Shown here: positions 1 to 13,849 of the stretch, one piece after another
Layout of the letters: every line of letters begins with the position of its first letter
Numbering within the stretch: position 1 is the stretch's first letter
Origin: Engraulis encrasicolus
Lineage: Eukaryota; Chordata; Actinopteri; Clupeiformes; Engraulidae
DNA: 64,000 bases
Assembly (NCBI RefSeq): GCF_034702125.1
Contig: NC_085876.1
Span: forward strand, 22,517,089-22,581,088
Direction of reading: 5' to 3'
Notes under the pieces: model-generated
Seen by the model: the letters and a program-made list of their open reading frames with translations, nothing else
Told to the model about the DNA's origin: nothing
Databases searched by the model: none
Translations under genes and position numbers: made by a program

Positions 1-611
1 TAGCTGCGGTGGGGTGGTAGAGAGGTGGCCTTGTCTTTGCTGAATACTGCACTGAGGTCATGGTACACAGCAGGGACTTTGGACAGGTCAGTCGGTACAA
101 AGGATGTGTCTGCCACAACTACAGAGCGAGTGGGTTGAGGGTCAGGAGAGAGATGGTCTTTGCACTCTGGACCCCATTGAGTGAGTGTACTGGTGGCCCA
201 GTTGAAGGAGGGCTGATGGTGAACAAGCCATGGGTATCCTAAGACAAGAGGGTCTTGGGGTGAGTCGATTAAGAAAAATACACAGCTCTCTTTGTGTTTC
301 TCTAGGGTGGTCATCTGAAGAGGTCGGGTACAGAATTCCAGTCGACCAGATCCTAGGGGTCGTCCATCAAGGGCCTGTACTGCTCTAGGAGATTCACATG
401 GGAGGATGGGTATCTGCAGCTGCCGCGCGAGGGTTTGGTCCAGCAAGTTGACTGCAGCTCCAGAGTCCACTAAGGCTTGAAGTTTAACCTGAGATTCCCC
501 GCCAGTGCCCCAGGAGAGACACACAGGTAAGTTACAGCGGGAGAGGGGGGCAGAGGTTACTGCTCCGCTCACCAGGAAGCCCCCTTTCCCTGGTGGGCAT
601 TGGCTTTTCCC
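1..611 (-). CDS. pol: pol, N-terminal part (aspartic protease, start of RT linker), partial
   Basis: This frame has no usual start codon; it is reached from gag by a -1 shift at the GGGAAAA site (605-611). I translated it by hand and found no stop from the slip site to the left edge. A retroviral-type aspartic protease motif (LQALVDSGAAVN, active-site DSG) is encoded near 440-485. A later LGYPWL-type motif and, at the window edge, a KDKATSLPPHRSY segment match the protease-RT junction of the complete element's Pol. RT, RNase H and integrase lie outside the window. Ty3/gypsy chromovirus Pol is known to make the protease, reverse transcriptase, RNase H and integrase needed for retrotransposition. 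Confidence 0.8.
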
Positions 612-1525
612 TGCAGCTCTGGACACTGAAGCCGCTGATGATCCTGGGACCCACAGTACAGACAAAGACCCTGCTGGAATCGACGGCGTCTCTCTTCAAG
701 GCTCAGGCGGGATCTTCCCAGTTGCATGGGCTCCTCTCCTTGGTCGCTGGTGGGCGATGGTGCAGGCAATGGGAGTTGTGAGGTTCGTCGTGAAGGAGAG
801 ATGGCTCGGTTAGGCTGGAGAAGTCGAAGCTCTCGCCGCTCCCTCCGTCTTTCCTGTATGCGTTTGTCCAGGGCTGTTGCCAGTGTAATGATGTCATCCA
901 AGTCGTCACCCCAATCTCTGTTCACCATTTCATCTTTCAGGGACTCTCTAAGCCCTTGGTAGAAGGCACTCACCAATGCTTCACCTTCCCATCCGGTCTC
1001 AGCTGAAAGGGTGCGGAATTCAATTGCATAGTCAATCACTGACCTTTGCCCTTGGGTAAGTGTGAAAAGCCGAGAAGAGGCCTGTCGCTGGGTGAGTCCT
1101 TCATCAAACACCCGCTGGAGTGCGTCCATGAACCTCTCGATGGTCTGGCAGTCTGGGTGGCGATGGGTCCACAAGGCTGTAGCCCAATCCAGGGCCTTTC
1201 CCTTCAGCCGAGTGATGATATAGGCGACTTTGGCTCGCTCGGTGGGGAAATGTGCAGGCTGCAGCTCGAAGATCAAAGAGCATTGAGTGAGAAACCCTCG
1301 GCAGGCTGCAGGCTCCCCAGAGAAAGGAGGTGGAGGAGAGAGGCTTGAGTTAGGAAGAGAGGGTGAAGCATTACCCAGACTCCCCACACGATTGCCAAGC
1401 TGGTTGAGGGCATCTTCCATTTGCAGTAGGCCATCTTGTTGGGAGTGCACAGTAACGCTGAGTCTCTGAACATGGCCGCGGAGTTCTTCAACATCTGCTG
1501 CGCTACTTTGATTTGGTTCATGCAT
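569..1525 (-). CDS. gag: Gag-like structural protein with CCHC zinc knuckle
   Basis: 318 codons, open. The N-terminal third is coiled-coil-like (heptads around LRGHVQRLSVTVHSQQDGLL), followed by a Pro/Ser-rich linker and a capsid-like region beginning near FSGEPAACRGFLTQCSL. That order is typical of sushi/PEG10/RTL-type Gag. Near the C-terminus CLYCGSQDHQRLQC is a complete CX2CX4HX4C knuckle. The ATG at 1525 is the second ATG-like motif region after the LTR and sits inside the proposed primer-binding site. Gag forms the particle and binds element RNA; that role is family knowledge. The frame ends in TGA, 36 nt after the slip heptamer. Confidence 0.85.
   Translation of the reverse strand: MHEPNQSSAADVEELRGHVQRLSVTVHSQQDGLLQMEDALNQLGNRVGSLGNASPSLPNSSLSPPPPFSGEPAACRGFLTQCSLIFELQPAHFPTERAKVAYIITRLKGKALDWATALWTHRHPDCQTIERFMDALQRVFDEGLTQRQASSRLFTLTQGQRSVIDYAIEFRTLSAETGWEGEALVSAFYQGLRESLKDEMVNRDWGDDLDDIITLATALDKRIQERRRERRELRLLQPNRAISPSRRTSQLPLPAPSPTSDQGEEPMQLGRSRLSLEERRRRFQQGLCLYCGSQDHQRLQCPELQGKANAHQGKGASW
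570..611 (-). promoter_or_regulatory. Predicted -1 ribosomal frameshift signal of element 1
   Basis: On the minus strand gag codons ..CAG GGA AAA.. give the heptamer G-GGA-AAA (plus 605-611). A 9-nt spacer follows, then a 7-bp perfect stem (CACCAGG / CCTGGTG, plus 570-576 with 589-595) with an inner AAG/CTT helix. A -1 slip enters the open pol frame. Layout matches known -1 frameshift signals; activity is inferred. Confidence 0.75.
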
Positions 1526-1526
1526 G
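1516..1526 (-). other. Self-priming primer-binding site, element 1
   Basis: Minus-strand CATGCATGAAC lies one base after the LTR end. It is the perfect 11-nt reverse complement of GTTCATGCATG at 1958-1948, which is the predicted RNA 5' end. No tRNA-type TGG start is present. The gag ATG (1525) is inside this site. Self-priming is the known mode of the Tf1/sushi group. Confidence 0.75.
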
Positions 1527-1527
1527 A

Positions 1528-2084
1528 TGTCAGACTGGAAATAAGAGCACAGTTGCAGATGTGGTTCAGGTTCTTTACTTCAACAAAAATCTTCAATTCA
1601 TCAACAAAGGACTTGGGTAGAATACAAAACTCAGGAGGTCACGCATGAAATCACAGCTTGGTAAATACAAAACTTAGGAAGTCTTCAATGATCAATAATC
1701 TTCATAAACACAGTCCAGTAATCAGTATTTAGGCAGTCCAAGATCCAAGTACAGAAATTAGGCAGCGTGACAATGAATTCCAATAATGGCAGAGCAACAG
1801 CACAAAGAGTTGGGCAGACACAGTACCGTGACCAAGAGAGATGTTCAAGGAGGCAGCTTCACAGAAAGAGTCTTTAAGATTGGCCAGAGAGCACAGTCCA
1901 GTTCCAAAGCAAAGACAAAGGCACAGGGGTTTCAGCAAACATGAGCACATGCATGAACAGTGACAAACAATTCTCAAGACAATTTAAAGATGGCCGTCAC
2001 TTCCTGTGGGCTGAGCGTGTCACTCGTTGACTCATGTGCGCCCTCCGCTGTTCAGGAGGGCATGTGTTCGGTGGGATTGTGACA
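1528..2084 (-). repeat. 5' LTR of element 1 (557 bp)
   Basis: On the minus strand it begins TGTCACAATCC and ends CTGACA, giving TG...CA boundaries. A TATA-like TTTAAATT lies at 1988-1981. Only one LTR is in the window, so the boundaries rest on the TG/CA ends, the adjacent primer-binding site and the TRIM exon junction at 2085. Confidence 0.75.
1948..1988 (-). promoter_or_regulatory. LTR core promoter and predicted RNA start, element 1
   Basis: Minus-strand TTTAAATT (1988-1981) lies about 30 bp upstream of GTTCATGCATG (1958-1948), which pairs with the primer-binding site. The TATA-to-start distance supports 1958 or an adjacent base as RNA position 1. Confidence 0.6.
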
Positions 2085-2958
2085 CTTCTCCTTCATCATC
2101 TGACTCTTCTGCTCCTCTTCCTCCCTCAGTGCAGCTATCCTGGCTGCCTCTTCCTCTCGTAGAAACTGGTGAAGCTCCTCAAACTCCTCCTTGATCTGCG
2201 CCTCTGTGTTATGAACTTGAGTCTACAAACAAACACATCAGAAACATGTCAGACAAGGCACATAAAGGAAATGCGATAATAATTGGTCAGTAACATTTTA
2301 CCTGTAAACCCTCAAATCAACATGACACTTCTTCCTTAATGTACTGATCCATGTGTCTACCTTAATGTGAGCTGCTGTTTGATCACAGAGGAGTTTCATT
2401 TCTTCAAATGTCTTCAGTTTCTTCTTTAAGGGATGCAGTTTGGTCTTGAGCTCATCCTGAAAGGAACAAACACTATTTTAGGTCACATGATAATGTCAAA
2501 ATAACATTTGCTAAATGATTACAGGGGTTAAGTTACAACATCTTGTAAATATGTGAATAATGTCTCACCTTGCGTTCAGGTGCTGCTTCATGTCTAATGT
2601 TGTGATTTTTGTGTTTCTTTGAGTCTCGACAAACCCAGCACACAGTTTCTTTATCATCTAGACAGAAGGCCTTGAGTTTCTCACTGTGCAGACTGCAGAG
2701 CACCTCAGACCCTGCTGAAGCTCTCTGACTCCTCTCCTGTAGGAAGGTCTCACACAGGTTCCTTAACGCCATGTTGGGATGATGCCAGTCTTTTGAGGAT
2801 TTTCTTCTGCAGTAAGGACATTCTCTGGATCCCTTCTTCTCCCAGAACTGCAGCAGACAGGCCTTACACACACTGTGAGCACATGTCAGTATGACAGGAT
2901 CCTTGTAGATGTCACAGCACACAGGACAGGTGAGATCCTCTTCGAACTTTGATGCCAT
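2085..2958 (-). pseudogene. TRIM gene A (TRIM35/A33-like), cut by a retrotransposon in exon 3
   Basis: Exon 1 is 2569-2958 (130 codons). It encodes the start [15 protein letters not shown], a complete C3HC4 RING and a B-box (CSLH..C..CWVC..H..H). Its donor is AAG|GTGAGAC. Exon 2 is 2361-2456 (96 bp, coiled coil) and exon 3 starts at 2222. In the other copies exon 3 is 231 bp; here it stops after 138 bp at 2085, where the LTR of element 1 begins. The rest of exon 3 and exons 4-6, if retained, lie left of the window. The leader-region order matches genes B, C and F. As it stands it could only make a truncated RING/B-box protein or an aberrant fusion. In intact relatives the product is a cytoplasmic E3 ubiquitin ligase, often in innate immunity. 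Confidence 0.85.
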
Positions 2959-3011
2959 TTTCTCCTATACAAGATAAAACAATAAACTATTGTTATGGAT
3001 ACCTATTCCAG

Positions 3012-3234
<223 letters not shown>

Positions 3235-3575
3235 TTGCCGTACAACTAATGGCCACTGAATGAATGTCACCAGCTGATCAGGAACATGATATGAATTCAT
3301 GAAATGGGGACTTTCATTTCCAAAATATTACATTAGGTAGACCCAATTGCAACATTTGAACCAAAACAGTGCAAGAAAATTCCACAATTGACAAAGTTTA
3401 AAGTACTTATATGATACACCAGCAGCTCTTGACACCTGTTGCTGCCCGTTTACTTTCACTTTTGATTTGATCTCAAAGTTTTAGCTGCCAATGTATTTAA
3501 AACATCCTCCATTCATTCTGCAAGCCATTAAACGAAAGGAAAATATATTCTATTTAAATAAAAAGTGTCACACAC

Positions 3576-3746
3576 CTGTTCAAGTGTTACGAGTGCCTTC
3601 TGTACCTCAGCCTTGACTTCCTCATTCCCAAAGGAGGGAGAGGGAGAGCTGAAGAGGGAGGGACTCAGAGAGGCAGAGGCAACAGGTACTGTACCGTCTG
3701 GTATTCCACTGCTGGAGACAGCCAAGCTAACGTAAGTCAGTAACAT
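3576..3746 (-). other. Probable leader exon of TRIM gene A
   Basis: This block recurs upstream of every RING exon and ends in CAG|GTGTGTGAC, a good donor. Exon 1 begins after TATAG with GAGAAA-ATG. An open frame from ATG 3746 (MLLTYVSLAVSSSGIPDG..) reaches the donor in phase 0 and would join in frame to the TRIM start. The frame is not kept in copies C and F, so I treat it mainly as 5' UTR. Confidence 0.5.
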
Positions 3747-4077
3747 TAGCCAAATCTTCTAAGCAACTGATTAATGGTTTTCTCTCCTTTTGCATCCCAA
3801 ATTTCTGGGGATTTTCGCAACAAGAAATAATACATACAGACTGAGCTACATAAGATACAAGGTATTAAGGTATATTAAACCTATACATATTGATGAAGAA
3901 AAAAATGTATTTCAAAGAGAATATTGAATAGTTATGTTATATAATTACATCCCAGAGTTGAAAAAGACTGCCTTAATGTCACTAAGTAGGTTTTGGTGAA
4001 AGAACATAATACACTATGTCAACCTGATGGCTGACCTCATTCCTACTGAGGAGACGCCCTTACCTGGGAGACAAGAG

Positions 4078-4260
4078 GGGCCTGTACTAAGAAGCTGGTT
4101 CAGGAGTAAAGCAGGTTAAGATAAGAGGTAAATCATCTAATAGAGGAGCCTGGAGTCCTCTTTGTCTTTAGAACCCAGAGGACTCCAGGCTCTTCTATTA
4201 GATGATTTACCTCTTAAATTAACCTAAAGTACTGCTGAACCAGCTTCTTAATATAGGCCC
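4078..4260. repeat. Foldback palindrome, copy 1 (upstream of TRIM A)
   Basis: Two arms of about 80 bp (one starting GGGCCTGTACTAAGAAGC, the other ending in its near reverse complement) flank a short loop near 4163-4180. It resembles short inverted-repeat fish MITEs of the Angel type. Other copies are at 11473-11645, 19001-19093 (half) and 35589-35766. Confidence 0.8.
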
Positions 4261-5033
4261 AAGCACTGGAGGGATGTGGATCATACAGTATGTGGGTGAG
4301 AAGGATGAAAACAAACCTGAACATTGAGCTCCACATCTGCAGACAGCTGTTACACCTTTTTAGAACTACTTCAACGCACCTTTTCAAAATACCTTCATAA
4401 TACTGAAAACTGTGTTAGTTTGTAGCACATGTGGGTGAGGAAGATGAAAACAAACCCCCCATGACTGATGCTGACAGCTGATTGGTCGAGTGAATTGTCC
4501 TCGAGTCACACATCTCAAGGAAAGACAAAATGACAACAGAGAGACTTGTTTGAATACAAATAGTAATCTTCATTAATGGCACTGTTTCATTTAACATGTT
4601 TCTCATATCCAAATGGAGATGCTGCTTCAAAAGCTCAATGAAATATAAAATGATGTAATGATTTCCCCAAAGGCGTACCCAAATGTTTATATGCCATGTG
4701 GGGAATACTACCACTGTTTGGACTCATATTTGGACTTTTACCTCTATGAGGGGAGCAGCAGGTTGGGCCAGTATATGCAGAGGACACACCCCCTTTACTC
4801 TACTACTATTCTATACACCATTAGACAAGAGAAAGGTGCAATCATTAATGAAAAAGTGTAATTTTAAAAAAAGTTTTCTTTAGGAATCAACTACATTCCA
4901 GTCATTAAATAATGGTCCATTTTGCCTCTAAGGTCTCAGTAATGTCTGACCCTGTATTGGTGGTCAAGGACTGTAACATGACACGGGAAGACCATATCAA
5001 CACATGTCTTACAAAGCAAATAATGTGTTAGTG

Positions 5034-5223
<190 letters not shown>

Positions 5224-5228
5224 TCTAT

Positions 5229-5772
5229 CTACTCTACTCTTATCAAGTTCTTCACTGGTAGCATCCTCAGAGGACGGGCATTACAACCAGTACCAAAATA
5301 TGGAAACATTCTCTCAGTGAAAGAGTGGGTGAAGGTGTGTAAATGTGTGTTATTATCAGGGTCAGAGAATGTCCGCTTTCCCTTGTCCCAGTCCAGCTGC
5401 ACTCTGATCCTCTGGAGTTTCTTCTTCACTACTATATGTGAAGAGTGGAGGGCTTTGGTGGGGCACACACTCCATATTTACCATCATGATAAAACGCATA
5501 CCACCGCCCACTCAAGGATGTGAAGTCTCCATTCCTCTGGAGAGACTCTGCCATCACACCTACAATCCATGAAGTGTTGTCCCCAACCTCCACATCCCAG
5601 CAGTGTGTCCCTGAGTTAAAGCCCTCAGAGCTCAGGAGACAGCAATACTCATCAAATCTCTGTGGGTTATCAGAAAGCTGCTGTTTCGCATCACCAAGCC
5701 TCACACTGGTCAGATGATCCTCAGACAGGATGAGTTCTGGGTGTGCAGTGTTGGGGTCCAGAGTAACAGGAG
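5229..5772 (-). pseudogene. Stand-alone PRY-SPRY exon, class 2, frameshifted
   Basis: The acceptor ..CTGCAG|CTCCTGTTACTC (5772/5773) and the PRY motif [10 protein letters not shown] match the terminal exons of the complete genes. The C-terminal part carries the class 2 signature (KKKLQ..DKGKRTF). Compared with the intact class 2 copies at 12802 and 32721, five extra bases (ACTAT, a local duplication near 5428-5436) break the frame after [10 protein letters not shown]. The stop TAG at 5229 also comes two codons early. It lies 1.7 kb downstream of gene B on the same strand, so it could once have served as an alternative last exon of B. Confidence 0.75.
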
Positions 5773-6249
5773 CTGCAGAGAGGAAGAAAACACACAGAAG
5801 CCGAACAATAAAGGCGTTCAGGCCGACATAGAACCGTGACGTGCCCGTTCCTGCACATCATCTCGAACCGAAAGTCTGAGTGTGCATGACTGGACAGTTG
5901 TTTGCGATGCGAACTGAACAATACTTTTTTTTTTTCTTTGTACCATGACAACAATGTGGATGTCAGCAGGTTTATCTGGGTAAAAAATAGTCACATACAG
6001 AACAGTGCAGAGCCTGGTATGACCGTAGGTGGTTAGTAGGTAAGAACTTTAGTTCTGACTGGTGTGGGCAGTATGAGTGGTGTGGAATGGTGATGTGAAT
6101 GACAGTAACACACATGAGCTGAACACTGAACTGAATGGTCTCTATGTGTGTGACAGGGTTTCAGCATGTGACTGTGTCTAACAGTATATTTCTTTGAATG
6201 TGCCATATGGGTGTGTGGGCCTGTGTGCCTCTGCATGTGTGTGTCTCAG

Positions 6250-6600
6250 CTTATGTGCGTGAAATGATGCTCTACTCTACTCTACTCTAGTTCTTGCTCT
6301 GCTGCTGCCCTCTCCTGGATACATGCGGTACTGACTTTATTTGCAGGCAGGAGTCAGGACTCATACAGCTCACCCAACAAGGGGTCATTATCAGACCTCC
6401 CGCACCCTCTCCTCTTGCTCGCGTCCTCATGCTTCACTGATGCTCCACCTCCATGAGGAAAACAATAAAGTTTCCTCACAGTCAGCATAAGCACAACTTT
6501 TTGAGGACTTTTACCCATTCAACATCCCTATTGCAAATGAGAAAATGTCCTTTGAATTCTGCTTTGGTGAGATATTGAGTAAAACTTTGCCTTGCATCCC
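6250..6600. repeat. TRIM-unit spacer repeat, copy 1, with a (CTCTA)n tract
   Basis: A short CTCTA pentamer run (about 6268-6290) and a following block containing AAAACAATAAAGTTTCCTC and GCAAATGAGAAAATGTCC recur. Recurrences are near 23590-23770 and 31840-32120 (opposite strand), 48430-48620 (same strand) and 51490-51740 (opposite strand). It lies between the class 1 and class 2 SPRY exons here and after gene D. Confidence 0.65.
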
Positions 6601-7404
6601 TAGGCCACAGGCCACACATATTTTGCCTTCAAACATGGGATTTCCATTAGGCTTTATTTTTATTTTAAAAACTATAATGAACATTGTTAGACATTTTTGC
6701 AACTACTTCAAACTATCAATGCTTTCTCAATCTGCACAAATTCAACACACCTTGTATGCAGAAACCTGTACTGAAAATTTTGTTTTGGTTGAGTAAATTG
6801 GCCTAGAGTTGCACATTTCAAGGAAATACAGAATGACAGATGAATACAGAATAGCAAGAGTTTGGAAGCAAATAGTAGGTTTTATTAATAGCACTGTTAA
6901 CAAATTTCTTATGTGAATATGAAGATCATTTGTCAAAAGCTCAAGGATAAAATTATGTAATGATTTTCCCAAAGGCATACCCAAACCTTTGAATACAATG
7001 TGGGGAACACTAGTACTGTTTAGACTAATATTGATGTGTGGTGTCAGTTCCTCACATCTCTATGAGGAGAGCAGCAGGTTGGAGACAGTACATGCTCCCA
7101 GAGGACACACACACACACACACACCACTCTACCACTATTATTCTATACACCATTAGAAAGTAATTAAAGACAAATGTAATTTAGACAGTTTTAACCCAAA
7201 GTCAAATACATGCATGCCATTAAAAATGTTAATTTTGCCTTTAAGGCCTCACTAATTCCTGACCCTGGATTGGTGGTCTTGACATTATGGACAATTAAAA
7301 AGGACTTTAATATACAGTACAATAATATGCCAATAGCACAGCACATGTATTACATCAATGCGCACACACACATACACACATATGCAAGAAAACGTGCACA
7401 CATG

Positions 7405-7440
<36 letters not shown>

Positions 7441-7451
7441 GCCCAATTTGT

Positions 7452-10427
<2,976 letters not shown>

Positions 10428-10493
10428 TTTCTCCTATACAAGATAAAGCAGTAGCACATAGTTATGGATACCTATTCCACCACTCCCCCCTTC

Positions 10494-10650
<157 letters not shown>

Positions 10651-10952
10651 AGTGTGGGTGTGTGTCTTGCCGTAAAAAAAAAATCCAAAATATTACATTA
10701 GGTAGACCCAATTGCAACATTTGAACCAAAACAGTGCAAGAAAATTCCATAATTGACAAAGTTTAAAGTACTTATATGATACACCAGCTCTCTACACTTG
10801 TTGCAGCCTGTTTACTTTCACTTCTGATTTGGTTGAATAAGAAGCAATCTTAAAGTTTTAACTGTCAATGTATTAATAACATCCTCCATTCATTCTGCAA
10901 GCCATTAAGCGAAAGGAAAACATCTTCTATTTAAGTAAAAAGTGTCACACAC

Positions 10953-11150
10953 CTGATCAAGTGTTCCGACGAGAAGGTGCCTTCTGTAGCTTACCTCAGC
11001 CTTGACTTCCTCATTCCCAAAGGAGGGAGAGGGAGAGCTGAAGAGGGAGGGACTCAGAGAGGCAGAGGCAACAGGTACTGTACCGTCTGGTATTCCACTG
11101 CTGGAGATAGTCAAGCTAACGTAGGTCAGTAACATTAGCAAATCCTTCAA
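10953..11150 (-). other. Probable leader exon of TRIM gene B
   Basis: Homologous to 3576-3746. It ends CTTGATCAG|GTGTGTG. The frame MKDLLMLLTYVSLTISSSG.. is open to the donor in phase 0, as in copy A, but carries an 8-codon insertion (around SYRRHLLV). Confidence 0.5.
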
Positions 11151-11472
11151 AGCAACTGATTAACGGTTTTGTCTCCTTTTACATCCCAAATTTCTGTGGA
11201 TTTTCACAACAAGAAATAATACATGACTGAGCTACATAAGACACAAGGTGTTAAACCTAGAGATATTGATGACAGTCTAAGATTGTAAAAAACAATGTTT
11301 CAAAGAGATTTATGAATAGTTATGTTGTATTAAGTATATCCCAGAGTTGAAAACACTGCCTTCATATCACTAAGTATAGTAGATCTTCGAAAATGGAAGT
11401 TTTTGGTGAAGGAACTACCTGATGGCTGACCTCATTCCCACTGAGGAGATACACCTACCTGGGAGACAAGAA

Positions 11473-11645
11473 GGGAAGCTGGTTCAGGAGTAAGCCAGAT
11501 TAAGTTAAGAGGTAAATCATGTAATAGAGGAGCCTGGAGTTCTCATTGTCTTTAGAACCCAGAGGACTCCAGGCTCTTCTATTAAATGATTTACGTCTTA
11601 ACTTAACTTAATTTACTCCTGAACCAGCTCCTTAGTACAGACCCA
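11473..11645. repeat. Foldback palindrome, copy 2 (upstream of TRIM B)
   Basis: Arms AAGCTGGTTCAGGAGTAA... and its reverse complement ending near CTTAGTACAGACCC, with a loop around 11550-11562. It has the same position relative to gene B as copy 1 has to gene A. Confidence 0.8.
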
Positions 11646-12211
11646 AGGACTGGAGGGATGTGGAGCACATGTGGAGGAGGATGAAAACAAACCTGAACAT
11701 TGAGCTCCACATCTACAGACAGCTGTTACACCTCTTTAGAACTATTTCAACACACCTTTTCAAAATACCGTCATAATACTGAAAACTGTGTTAGTTTGTA
11801 GCACATGTGGGTGAGGAGGATGAAAACAAACCCCTCATGACTGATGAGCTCCACATCTGCTGACAGCTGATTGGTCGAGTGAATTGTCCTCGAGTCACAC
11901 ATCTCAAGGAAAGACAAAATGACAACAGAGAGACTTGTTTGAATACAAATAGTAATCTTCATTAATGGCACTGTTTCATTTAACATGTTTCTCATATCCA
12001 AATGGAGATGCTGCTTCAAAAGCTCAATGAAATATAAAATGGTGTAATGATTTCTCCAAAGACGTACCCAAATGTTTATATGCTATGTGGGGAAGACTAG
12101 CATGGTTTGGACTAATATTTGGACTTGTTCCCCTATGAGGAGAGCAGCAGGTTGGGCCAGTACATGCTCCCAGAGGACACACACCCTTTACTCTACTACT
12201 ATTCTATACAC

Positions 12212-12418
12212 CAGTGTTTCCCAACCTTTTTTGTCTCATGTACCCCCCAAGCCTTTTCGTTGTGCCGTTAGTACCCCTTAACTCGTGTTTTACATCGCTT
12301 TTTCTATTCCAGTGTGACTATGCTCCATGCATTTGTTAAAATTCCATTTTTCCAAGTACCCCCTGCAGTGGGTTCGCGTACCCCTAGTGGTACACGTACC
12401 CCTGGTTGGGAAACAGTG
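12212..12418. mobile_element. hAT-like MITE, 207 bp, with 8-bp target duplication
   Basis: It starts CAGTGTTTCCCAACC and ends GGTTGGGAAACAGTG (terminal inverted repeats). It is flanked by CTATACAC on both sides (12204-12211 and 12419-12426). The homologous place in the gene A unit (near 4810-4823) has a single CTATACAC and no insert. Confidence 0.9.
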
Positions 12419-12646
12419 CTATACACCATTAGACAAGAGAAAGATGCAATCAGTAATGAAAAAGTGTAATTTTAACAAAAAGTTTTCTTTAGGAATCAAC
12501 TACTTTCCAGTCATTAAATAATGGTCAATTTGGCCTCTAAGGTCTCAGTAATGTCTGACCCTGTATTGGTGGTTAAGGACTGTAACATGACACAGCAAGG
12601 CCATCAACACAAGTCTTACATAAGCAAATAATGTGTTAGTGCTGTG

Positions 12647-12798
<152 letters not shown>

Positions 12799-12801
12799 GC
12801 T

Positions 12802-13346
12802 CTATCTGTGCTGCTGTACTCTTATCAAGTTCTTCACTGGTAGCATCCTCAGAAGACAGGCATGACAACCAGTACCAAAATATGGAAACACTCTCTCAGT
12901 GAAAGAGTGGGTGAAGGTGTGTAAATGAGTGTTATTATCGGGGTCAGAGAATGTCCGCTTTCCCTTGTCCCAGTCCAGCTGCACTCTGTTCCTCTGGAGT
13001 TTCTTCTTCACTATGTTAAGAGTGGAGGGCTGTGGTGGGGCACACACTCCATATTTACCATCATGATAAAACGCATACCACTGCCCACTCAAGGATGTGA
13101 AATCTCCCTTCCTCTGGACAGACTCTGCCATCACACCCACATACCACCATGTGTTGTCTCCAACCTCCACATCCCAGCAGTGTGTCCCTGAGTTAAAGCC
13201 CTCAGAGCCCAGGAGACAGGAATACGTATCAAATCTCTCTGGATTATCAGGCAGCTGCTGTTTCTCATCAACACGCCTCACACTGGTCAGGTCCTCAGAC
13301 AGGATGAGTTCTGGGTGTGCAGTGTTGGGGTCCAGAGTAACAGGAG
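12802..13346 (-). CDS. Stand-alone PRY-SPRY terminal exon, class 2, open
   Basis: 545 bp, the same length and acceptor phase as the terminal exons of genes B, C, D and F (CTGCAG|CTCCTGTTAC). It is open from PRY ([10 protein letters not shown]) through SPRY ([21 protein letters not shown]) to the stop after RVQQHR. No RING, coiled-coil or small exons lie upstream on this strand before TRIM homology ends near 13.95 kb. It therefore looks like the 3' remainder of a duplicated unit whose 5' part was lost or misplaced. Open frame also continues upstream of the acceptor through the pyrimidine-rich intron end to an ATG at 13464. I regard that as a composition effect. Confidence 0.65.
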
Positions 13347-13849
13347 CTGCAGAGAGGAAGAAAACACACAGAAGCTGAACAATAAAGGCACGTTCAGGCC
13401 GACATAGAACTGTGACGGTGCCCGTTCCTGCACATAATCTCGAACCGAAAGTCTGAGCGTGCATGACTGGACAGTTGTTTGCGATGCGAACTGAACAATA
13501 CTTGTTTTTTTTCTGCTTACCATGACATCAATGTGGATGTCAGCAGGTTTATCTGGGTAACAAATAGTCACATACAGAACAGTGCAGAGCCTGGTGTGAC
13601 CGTAGGTGGTTAGTAGGTAAGAACTTTAGTTCTGATTGGTGTGGGCAGTACGAGTGGTGTGGAATTGTGATGTGAATGACAGTAACACACATGAGCTGAA
13701 CACTGAACTGAATGGTCTCTATGTGTGTGTCAGGGTTTCAGCATGTGACTGTGTCTAATATTATGTTTCTTTGAATATGCCATATGGGTGTGCAGGCCTG
13801 TGTGCCTCTGCATGTGTGTCTCTCAGCTTACGTGCGTGTAATACGTAAA

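Larger units (their letters stand above)
1..2084 (-). mobile_element. 5' part of a Tf1/sushi-type Ty3/gypsy LTR retrotransposon (element 1)
   Basis: Read on the minus strand the order is 5' LTR (2084-1528), self-priming primer-binding site (1526-1516), gag (1525-569), frameshift signal (611-570) and the start of pol (to position 1). The element leaves the window on the left, so its 3' LTR and second target-site copy cannot be seen. Its right edge at 2084/2085 abuts coding sequence of TRIM exon 3, so it inserted into a gene. LTR length and Gag differ from the complete element at 36.3-42.2 kb, so it is a different family of the same group. Confidence 0.85.

Noticed and set aside
505..813. Plus-strand ORFs opposite gag and pol (505-813, 1046-1348, 37191-37421, 40931-41455 and others)
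   Set aside because: They are shadows of the minus-strand gag/pol frames and match no domain.
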